A DNA stretch of 64,000 nucleotides from Streptomyces acidiscabies (GTDB lineage: Bacteria; Actinomycetota; Actinomycetes; Streptomycetales; Streptomycetaceae): contig NZ_JAGJBY010000001.1 of the NCBI RefSeq assembly GCF_020010905.1, positions 2,252,001-2,316,000 of the forward strand. The letters run 5' to 3'. Shown here piece by piece: positions 8,442 to 14,594 of the stretch. Each line of letters begins with the position of its first letter. The first letter of the stretch is position 1. Under the pieces are notes generated by a model, which was not told where the DNA came from, did not search any database, and was given only the letters and a program-made list of their open reading frames with translations. A program made the translations under genes and the position numbers.

Positions 8442-8473
8442 CCGAAGATCGTAATTAGGTTAGCCTTACCTAA
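8431..8473 (+). promoter_or_regulatory. Iron-box promoter of second surface-protein gene
   Basis: A perfect -35 hexamer TTGACA (8431-8436) is followed by a -10 region inside the iron box TTAGGTTAGCCTTACCTAA at 8455-8473. The 19-bp box is nearly palindromic and matches the DmdR/DtxR consensus at about 17 of 19 positions. Occupancy would cover the -10 element, predicting strong repression when iron is plentiful. Confidence 0.88.
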
Positions 8474-8516
8474 ATTCAGGTCATTCAGGCTTGGACCGAT
8501 CAGAAGGGTCTCCCTC

Positions 8517-9053
8517 ATGAGAGTCGCCTCCGCCCGCACCGCCGCCCGCGCCGGTCTCGCCGTCGCCGCCGCGTCCGCGCTCACTCTGGGCCTGGCCACC
8601 TCCGCCTCCGCCGCGACCGCCACCCGCACGGTCACCGACGGCGGCACCACCTACACCCTCTCCCTCACCTCGCCGGGCACCGCGACCGCCGCCGGGCAGG
8701 TCGTCACCGTCTCCGGCTCCGGCTACAACACCGGCCAGGGCATCTATGTCGGCCTGTGTGTCGTCGACGGCGCGGCCGGCGTCAACAAGCCGACCCCCTG
8801 CCTCGGCGGCCAGGACGAGTCCGGCTCCACCGGCGCCTCCCACTGGGTCAACAACACCTACGGCGGCCTCTTCGCCAACAGCTCCAAGTTCGGTACCGGC
8901 GGCACCTTCAGCGTGAACGTCTTCGTCAAGGCCACGCTGGACGACGGCAGTGTCTGCGGCCAGGACGTCGAGTGCGCGGTCGTGACCCGCGCCGACCACT
9001 TCGACACGAACGACCGCGCCTACGACGTCCACGTGCCGATCACCTTCCAGTAG
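8517..9053 (+). CDS. Small secreted neocarzinostatin-like 4-Cys protein
   Basis: 178 residues from ATG 8517 (GAAGGG upstream). A signal peptide (about 1-33, A-S-A-A-T) is followed by a single 4-Cys domain and nothing else, so it is free or loosely wall-bound. The domain repeats the neighbours' pattern: V-S-G-S-G-Y-N, C-V-V-D-G-x(6)-P-T-P-C, G-A-S-H-W-V, F-S-V-N-V-F-V, V-C-x(5)-C, T-R-A-D-H-F and D-V-H-V-P-I-T-F. It has its own iron-box promoter and is followed by a clear hairpin (9074-9105), so it can form a strongly expressed monocistronic mRNA. Function unknown. It is the minimal version of the domain shared across this locus and the simplest protein in which to look for a ligand. Confidence 0.82.
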   Translation: MRVASARTAARAGLAVAAASALTLGLATSASAATATRTVTDGGTTYTLSLTSPGTATAAGQVVTVSGSGYNTGQGIYVGLCVVDGAAGVNKPTPCLGGQDESGSTGASHWVNNTYGGLFANSSKFGTGGTFSVNVFVKATLDDGSVCGQDVECAVVTRADHFDTNDRAYDVHVPITFQ

Positions 9054-9073
9054 TCCCGCACTACTCCTGCTCT

Positions 9074-9105
9074 CCGAGGGGCGCCTGCTGCGGGGTGCCC
9101 CTCGG
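9074..9105 (+). terminator. Hairpin terminator
   Basis: CCGAGGGGC (9074-9082) pairs with GCCCCTCGG (9097-9105) across a 14-base loop, 20 bases after the stop of the 8517-9053 gene. No T-run follows, as is usual in Streptomyces. Confidence 0.7.
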
Positions 9106-9134
9106 TACCGCTCAGGTACTACCCGGGTACTACC
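9104..9134. promoter_or_regulatory. Three GGTAC repeats at 11-bp spacing
   Basis: GGTAC begins at 9104, 9115 and 9126, exactly one helical turn apart; the last two extend to GGTACTACC. They end 17 bases before the start of the 862-residue surface protein and may be a regulator site. The first copy overlaps the arm of the preceding hairpin. Confidence 0.35.
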
Positions 9135-9151
9135 TCTCCGAGGGACCTCTC

Positions 9152-11740
9152 ATGACAGACGACACCCCCGCCCGGCGGCTGAGACGGCCCGCCGCTCTGC
9201 TCGGCGCGGTGGCACTCGTGGCCGCGACGGCGACGGCGACGGCGGTCACGGTGGGCCCGGCCGCACAGGCCGCCGACACCCCCCGTACCGCGTACGGCAA
9301 GGACGGCCAGCGGCTCACCGTCTCCGCCTCGGCCGGACTGGCTCTTGAGGGGGAGACCCTGAGGGTGACCGGCTCGGGGTACGACGTCAGCAAGGGGGTG
9401 TACGTCGCGCTCTGCAAGGACAACGGCGACAACCGCATCCCCACCCCCTGCCTCGGCGGCGCCGACCAGACCGGCGGCAGCGGCGCGTCCCGGTGGATCG
9501 TCCCCGCCGACTCCACGGAGGCCCCCGCCGGGGCCGCCGAGAAGTGGGGTGCGGGCGGTACTTTCGACGTACGGCTCGACGTCAGGGCGAAGGACGGCGG
9601 CCTCGACTGCACGCAGACCGCCTGCTCGGTCGTCACCCGCGTCGACCACAACGCACCCGGCGATCGCTCCCAGGACGTACGCATCCCCGTCACCTTCCAG
9701 GGCCAGGACCCGGGTGGTGGCGAGGACGGCGGCGTGGACGTCCCCGCCGGGACCGTCTCCTACGCGCAGGCCGCAGAGTTCACCACCGCGGGTCGTCCCC
9801 TGGACGTACTGGTCCACCCCGACTCCGGGAAGCTGTACGTCGGTTCGGACAACATCCCCGACACCGCAGACATCGCCGAACAGGGCCTCTACGCCCTCGA
9901 CCCGGCCACCGGAAAGCTCCTCAGCCACATCGCCCAGGCGCCCGGCGCGGGCGGGACGCTCGCCGCGCGCGTGGTCCGGCAGATCGTCGCCCCGCTGCCC
10001 GGCGACGGCGTCTCCTTCCACTTCCCGCTGCGCGGCCTCGCCACCGCCAAGGACGGCGACGCGCGCGCCGAGGGCACCTGGCTGAACGGCTCGACCGTCA
10101 CCGGCACCGGGCCCGCCACCGCGTCCACCGTCCTCGTCGCGCAGGGCGCCACCCTCTCCGAGGTCGAGACCCTCACCGGCACGGTGAAGCGGACCATCTC
10201 CCTCGAAGGTGGTGCCCAGTTGGGCGGCGATGCCGTCAACGGCGTTGTCTGGTCGGTGGGTTCGGCCGACGGCAAGAAGGTGCTGCGGCGCGTCGACACG
10301 AGGTCCGCCGCCTTCGCGGTCACCGCGACCGCCGAACTCCCCGCCGGTTCCGTCTACTTCGTCGAGGTCGACCCGGCGAACGGCAGCGTGTGGGTGGCCG
10401 TCGACGACGCCGTCCTCGTCCTCGACAAGGACGGCAAGCTCCTCAAGACGCTCACCGCGAAGGACCGTCCGCTCGCGATGGCCTTCGACAAGGTGTCCGG
10501 GCGCGCGTTCGTCCTGCGCGAGGACTACGGCACGGCGGCCGAGGGCGCCGACGGTAGCGGCTCGCTCCAGATCCTCGACAGCGCGACCTTCGAACAGGCC
10601 GCCGCGCCCGTCGCGTTGCCCGGCAGCATCGCGGGCACGGTCTACGCGGGCGTCGCGGTCACGCCCGGCGCGACCTCCGTCTACCTCACCAAGTACGCGG
10701 AGAGCAAGGTCGTCAAGGTGGACCTGCGGGTGTCGCCCGAGGTCACCCAGACCCCGACGGACCAGACGGTGTTCGCGGGGGACGAGGTCACCTTCGTCGC
10801 CGCCGCCGAAGGGGTCCCCGCGCCGGGGCAGAAGTGGGAGGTCAGCGCCGACGACGGGCAGACCTGGAACGTCGTCGCGGGCGCCACGTCCCGGACGTAC
10901 TCCTTCACTGCGCGCGCCGCGCAGGACGGCTATCGCTACCGCGTCGTCTTCTCCAACGCCGGTGGTACGACACGGAGTTCGGAGTTCACGCTGACCGTGA
11001 AGGAAGCCGGTGCCACCACCGGCGGCGGTGAGACGCCCGGGGAGACCATGCCGTCCGGGACCCGGACCGTCACCGGCGCCGAGGGGCAGAAGCTGACCGT
11101 CACGCCGGTCAACGACCTGGCCGTCGAGCAGCAGACCGTGCGGGTCACCGGGTCCGGGTACGACGAGGCCAAGGGTGTCTACGTCGCCCTCTGCGTCGAC
11201 AACGGTGCCGGGCAGCTGCCGACGCCGTGCATCGGGGGCGTCGACATGACCGGCGCGTCGCACTCCTCGGCGTGGATCTCCTCCAACCCGCCTGATTACG
11301 GCGAGGAGTTGGCGACGCCGTACGGGGACGGGGGGACGTTCTCCGTCTCGCTGGCCCTCGATGCCAAGGACGCGTACACCGACTGCTTCAAGGTGACGTG
11401 CGTGCTGGCGACCCGGGCCGATCACACGCTGTCCGGGGACCGGTCGCAGGACGTCAAGGTGCCGGTGAGTTTCGTGGGGCAGGCGCCGGTGGAGACCGAT
11501 CCGGAGACGGGGACTACGAGTACTACGGGTACTACGGGTAGTACCGGGTCCACGGGGGACGACTCAGGTACTACGGGTACCACGGGTATTACGTCCTCCG
11601 GGGGGTCCCTCGGAGGTACTACGACCACCGGGGGAAGCCTCGCCTCCACCGGGGTGACCGTCGGCGCGGTCGCGGGCATCGCGGCGCTGCTGGCGCTGGC
11701 CGGGGTCTACGCGATGCGGCGGGCTCGGACGCTCCATTGA
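9152..11740 (+). CDS. Large LAxTG-anchored surface protein: two 4-Cys domains around a beta-propeller and Ig domain
   Basis: 862 residues from ATG 9152. Signal peptide about 1-43 (ends A-A-Q-A-A-D). Then: 4-Cys neocarzinostatin-like domain 1 (about 47-183; C-K-D-N-G...P-T-P-C, T-R-V-D-H, D-V-R-I-P-V-T-F); YVTN-type beta-propeller (about 200-526; L-D-V-L-V-H-P-D-S-G-K-L-Y-V-G-S); Ig-like domain (about 528-620); 4-Cys domain 2 (about 633-780; C-V-D-N-G...P-T-P-C, T-R-A-D-H); a Thr/Gly/Ser linker encoded by repeated ACTACGGGT-like DNA; L-A-S-T-G (830-834), transmembrane helix and R-R-A-R tail, a textbook class E (LAxTG) sortase signal. It would display the domains on the wall next to the HmuT-like lipoprotein. 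No iron box is visible directly upstream; expression may depend on readthrough from 8431 or on the GGTAC repeats. Confidence 0.82.
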   Translation: MTDDTPARRLRRPAALLGAVALVAATATATAVTVGPAAQAADTPRTAYGKDGQRLTVSASAGLALEGETLRVTGSGYDVSKGVYVALCKDNGDNRIPTPCLGGADQTGGSGASRWIVPADSTEAPAGAAEKWGAGGTFDVRLDVRAKDGGLDCTQTACSVVTRVDHNAPGDRSQDVRIPVTFQGQDPGGGEDGGVDVPAGTVSYAQAAEFTTAGRPLDVLVHPDSGKLYVGSDNIPDTADIAEQGLYALDPATGKLLSHIAQAPGAGGTLAARVVRQIVAPLPGDGVSFHFPLRGLATAKDGDARAEGTWLNGSTVTGTGPATASTVLVAQGATLSEVETLTGTVKRTISLEGGAQLGGDAVNGVVWSVGSADGKKVLRRVDTRSAAFAVTATAELPAGSVYFVEVDPANGSVWVAVDDAVLVLDKDGKLLKTLTAKDRPLAMAFDKVSGRAFVLREDYGTAAEGADGSGSLQILDSATFEQAAAPVALPGSIAGTVYAGVAVTPGATSVYLTKYAESKVVKVDLRVSPEVTQTPTDQTVFAGDEVTFVAAAEGVPAPGQKWEVSADDGQTWNVVAGATSRTYSFTARAAQDGYRYRVVFSNAGGTTRSSEFTLTVKEAGATTGGGETPGETMPSGTRTVTGAEGQKLTVTPVNDLAVEQQTVRVTGSGYDEAKGVYVALCVDNGAGQLPTPCIGGVDMTGASHSSAWISSNPPDYGEELATPYGDGGTFSVSLALDAKDAYTDCFKVTCVLATRADHTLSGDRSQDVKVPVSFVGQAPVETDPETGTTSTTGTTGSTGSTGDDSGTTGTTGITSSGGSLGGTTTTGGSLASTGVTVGAVAGIAALLALAGVYAMRRARTLH

Positions 11741-11767
11741 CGGCTCAGGTTCACGTATATAACCTAT

Positions 11768-11785
11768 GTTTCCGTACATGGATAC
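11768..11785. promoter_or_regulatory. Imperfect palindrome upstream of glucarate dehydratase gene
   Basis: GTTTCCGTACATGGATAC, centred on GTAC, has TCC/GGA arms and lies just ahead of the RBS (GAGAGGGAG, 11789-11797). It is preceded by AGGTT-N9-AACCT (11747-11765). Either could be a GntR-type operator; both are inference. Confidence 0.35.
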
Positions 11786-11805
11786 GTTGAGAGGGAGATG
11801 ACCAG

Positions 11806-13095
11806 GTGGACCTCACGATCGCCGACGTACGCCTCACGCCGATCCTGGTCGCGGACCCGCCGCTGCTGAACACGCAGGGGGTGCACCAGCCGTACACCCC
11901 TCGGCTGATCGTCGAAGTCGTCACCGCGGACGGGGTCGCCGGGCTCGGGGAGACCTACGGGGACACCAAGTACCTGGAGCTGGCGCGGCCGTTCGCGGAG
12001 CGGCTCGTCGGCAGGTCCGTCGCCGATCACCACGGGCTGTTCACGGTCATGAACGGGGTGGACGTCGACCGCGCGCGGGTCGTCGACCAGGTCGACGTCG
12101 GCGGGCTGCGGGGCGTACAGACCGCCGACAAGCTGCGGCTGTCCGTCGTCTCCGGGTTCGAGGTCGCCTGTCTCGACGCGCTCGGCAAGGCCCTCGGGCT
12201 GCCCGTGCACGCGCTGCTCGGCGGGAAGGTGCGCGATGCCGTCGAGTACAGCGCGTACCTGTTCTACAAGTGGGCCGAGCACCCCGCCGGCGTCCCGGCC
12301 GAGCGGGACGACTGGGGGGCCGCCCTCGATCCCGCCGGGGTCGTCGAGCAGGCGCGGAAGTTCACCGAGCGGTACGGGTTCACGTCGTTCAAGCTCAAGG
12401 GCGGGGTGTTCGCGCCGGCGGAGGAGATCGCCGCGGTCCGCGCGCTCGCCGAGGCGTTCCCCGGGCATCCGCTGCGGCTCGACCCCAACGGGGCGTGGTC
12501 CGTCGAGACGTCCCTGACCGTCGCCAAGGAACTCGGCGACGTCCTGGAGTACCTGGAGGACCCCGCGCTCGGCACCGACGCGATGGCCGAGGTCGCCGCG
12601 CGGACCGGAGTGCCGCTCGCGACCAACATGTGCGTCACGACGTTCGCCGAGATCCCCGAGGCGTTCACCCGGGGCGCCGTCCAGGTCGTCCTCTCCGACC
12701 ACCACTACTGGGGTGGGCTGCGCAACACCCAGCAACTCGCCGCGGTCTGCCGCACGTTCGGCGTCGGCATCTCCATGCACTCCAACACCCACCTCGGCAT
12801 CTCGCTCGCCGCGATGACCCACGTCGCGGCGACCGTCCCCGACCTCCACCACGCCTGCGACTCCCACTACCCGTGGCAGTCCGAGGACGTCCTCACGGAA
12901 CGCCTCACGTTCGAGGGCGGCAAGCTGACCGTCTCCGACGGCCCCGGGCTGGGCGTCGAACTCGACCGCGACCGGCTCGCCTTCCTGCACCAGCGGTGGC
13001 TGGACGACGACGGCACGCTGCGGGACCGCGACGACGCGGCGGCGATGCGGGTGGCCGAGCCGGGGTGGGAGACGCCTTCAGTGCCTCGGTGGTGA
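11806..13095 (+). CDS. gudD: Glucarate dehydratase-type enolase superfamily enzyme
   Basis: 429 residues, GTG start 11806. The enolase-superfamily barrel residues of the glucarate dehydratase subgroup are visible: K-L-K-G-G (the KxK base), L-D-P-N-G-A-W (first metal ligand), Y-L-E-D-P (second), T-N-M-C-V-T, S-D-H-H-Y-W-G-G and S-M-H-S-N-T-H-L-G-I-S-L (His base with its neighbours). The family removes water from D-glucarate or L-idarate to give 5-keto-4-deoxyglucarate in the cytosol. The usual partners (kdgD dehydratase, a transporter) are not adjacent; the next gene is a PfkB kinase 181 bp downstream. So the assignment rests on the active-site pattern, and another aldarate could be the substrate. 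Confidence 0.88.
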   Translation: MDLTIADVRLTPILVADPPLLNTQGVHQPYTPRLIVEVVTADGVAGLGETYGDTKYLELARPFAERLVGRSVADHHGLFTVMNGVDVDRARVVDQVDVGGLRGVQTADKLRLSVVSGFEVACLDALGKALGLPVHALLGGKVRDAVEYSAYLFYKWAEHPAGVPAERDDWGAALDPAGVVEQARKFTERYGFTSFKLKGGVFAPAEEIAAVRALAEAFPGHPLRLDPNGAWSVETSLTVAKELGDVLEYLEDPALGTDAMAEVAARTGVPLATNMCVTTFAEIPEAFTRGAVQVVLSDHHYWGGLRNTQQLAAVCRTFGVGISMHSNTHLGISLAAMTHVAATVPDLHHACDSHYPWQSEDVLTERLTFEGGKLTVSDGPGLGVELDRDRLAFLHQRWLDDDGTLRDRDDAAAMRVAEPGWETPSVPRW

Positions 13096-13185
13096 GGCGG
13101 GGCGTGTTTTCGAGGGGCACGCGCGCGTAGGTGGGGTGGTGCGGGCCTGTTGAGGGGCCTGTTGTCAGTGGGGTGGTGCACACTG

Positions 13186-13276
13186 GCCGGATCGGCACAC
13201 TCGCGAGGACGCACCGCCGTGGGGGCGTTCACGGGACGCGGGTTGCCGGATCGGCACCACTCGCAGGGAGCGCACC
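13186..13276 (+). repeat. Duplicated 31-bp leader segment
   Basis: GCCGGATCGGCACACTCGCG...GCACCG at 13186-13216 recurs at 13245-13276 as GCCGGATCGGCACCACTCGC...GCACCG. The second copy runs directly into the GTG start of the PfkB kinase gene and supplies its AGGGAG ribosome binding site. The first copy has AGGAC in that place and no following start in frame. This looks like a local duplication of a translation-initiation region. Confidence 0.65.
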
Positions 13277-14419
13277 GTGACCCCGTCCGACGCGTCGGCA
13301 GGAGAGACCGTACCGAGGAGCAGGATCCGCCAGGACCGGCAGTGTCCGATGGATCCGCTGGCCGGGGTGCGCGCGCCCGGCGATCCGGCGTGCGACGTGT
13401 ACCTGACCGGGACCGTGTTCCTGGACATCATCTTCACGGGTCTGGCCTCCGCACCCGTGCGCGGGACCGAGTCCTGGGCGCGCGGCATGGGCTCAAGCCC
13501 CGGCGGCGTGGCCAACATGGCGACCGCGCTGGCCCGCCTCAACCTGCGCACGTCCCTCGCGGCGGCCTTCGGCGACGACCACTACGGCGAGTACTGCTGG
13601 GACGCGCTGGAACAGGGCGAGGGCATCGACCTGACGCCCTCGCGCACGGTCCCCGGCTGGCACTCCCCGGTCACCGTGTCGATGGCGTACGAGGGCGAGC
13701 GCACGATGGTCTCCCACGGCCACGAGGCGCCCCCCGAAGAGCCCGCCCCCGCCTGCCCCCCGCCCGCGCGCGCGGCGGTCGCCTCGCTCACGCCGGGCAG
13801 GCGCGAGCCGTGGATCGCGCAGGCCGCGTCGAAGGGGACGAGGATCTTCGGCGACGTCGGCTGGGACGACACCGGCGCGTGGGACCTCGCCGGGCTCGCC
13901 GACCTGGAGCACTGCGAGGCGTTCCTGCCCAACGCGGAGGAGGCGATGCGGTACACGCGCACGGACTGCCCCCGCGAGGCCGCGCACGCGCTCACCGAAC
14001 ACGTACCGCTCGCGGTCGTCACGCTGGGGGCGCAGGGCGCGTACGCGGTCGACCGGCGCACCGGCGAGACCGCCGAGGTGCCCGCGATCGCCGTCGAGGC
14101 GCTCGACCCCACCGGCGCGGGGGACGTCTTCGTCGCCGGCTTCGTCACCGGCACCCTCGCCGGCTGGCCCCTCGCCGACCGCCTCGCCTTCGCGGGCCTC
14201 ACCGCGGCCCTCTCCGTCCAGGAGTTCGGCGGTTCCCTCTCCGCGCCGGGCTGGTCCGAGATCGCCGCGTGGTGGCGCAAGGTCCGCTCCGTGGACACGC
14301 AGGACCCCGAGGCCCTGCGCCGGTACGCGTTCCTCGCGGACCTCCTGTCCGACGGTGACGCACGGCCCTGGCCGCTGCGCAGGGCCGTCCCGACGATCGG
14401 CTTCAGACGCTCGGCGTGA
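13277..14419 (+). CDS. PfkB-family sugar/nucleoside kinase
   Basis: 380 residues, GTG start 13277 with AGGGAG seven bases upstream. The ribokinase/PfkB fold is shown by the N-terminal D-V-Y-L-T-G-T-V-F-L-D and S-P-G-G-V-A-N-M-A-T-A-L-A-R-L (substrate-site di-glycine) and by the C-terminal D-P-T-G-A-G-D-V-F (anion hole and catalytic Asp). About 40 residues of basic, polar N-terminal extension precede the fold, so the true start could lie further in, for example ATG at 13349. It phosphorylates a sugar or nucleoside with ATP; the substrate cannot be assigned. It follows the aldarate dehydratase gene with a 181-bp gap, so a shared sugar pathway is possible but not shown. Confidence 0.85.
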   Translation: MTPSDASAGETVPRSRIRQDRQCPMDPLAGVRAPGDPACDVYLTGTVFLDIIFTGLASAPVRGTESWARGMGSSPGGVANMATALARLNLRTSLAAAFGDDHYGEYCWDALEQGEGIDLTPSRTVPGWHSPVTVSMAYEGERTMVSHGHEAPPEEPAPACPPPARAAVASLTPGRREPWIAQAASKGTRIFGDVGWDDTGAWDLAGLADLEHCEAFLPNAEEAMRYTRTDCPREAAHALTEHVPLAVVTLGAQGAYAVDRRTGETAEVPAIAVEALDPTGAGDVFVAGFVTGTLAGWPLADRLAFAGLTAALSVQEFGGSLSAPGWSEIAAWWRKVRSVDTQDPEALRRYAFLADLLSDGDARPWPLRRAVPTIGFRRSA

Positions 14420-14594
14420 ACCCGCGCGCGGGGGCGCCGGGAGCGACGTACCCGGCCCCCCGCCGCACCCCGTACGGCCGTGCGAAAACCCCTACGGCGT
14501 TGTCAGTGGCAAGGCGTACTCTTGAAATCGCCAGGCCGCCCTTGTGGCAGGCGAGACGTGTTCGGGAGGACGTAGAGGCCCTACGGGCCGGACT

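Noticed and set aside
9060..9151. Third iron box before the 862-residue protein
   Set aside because: No TTAGGTnAG-like sequence; only GGTAC repeats are present.
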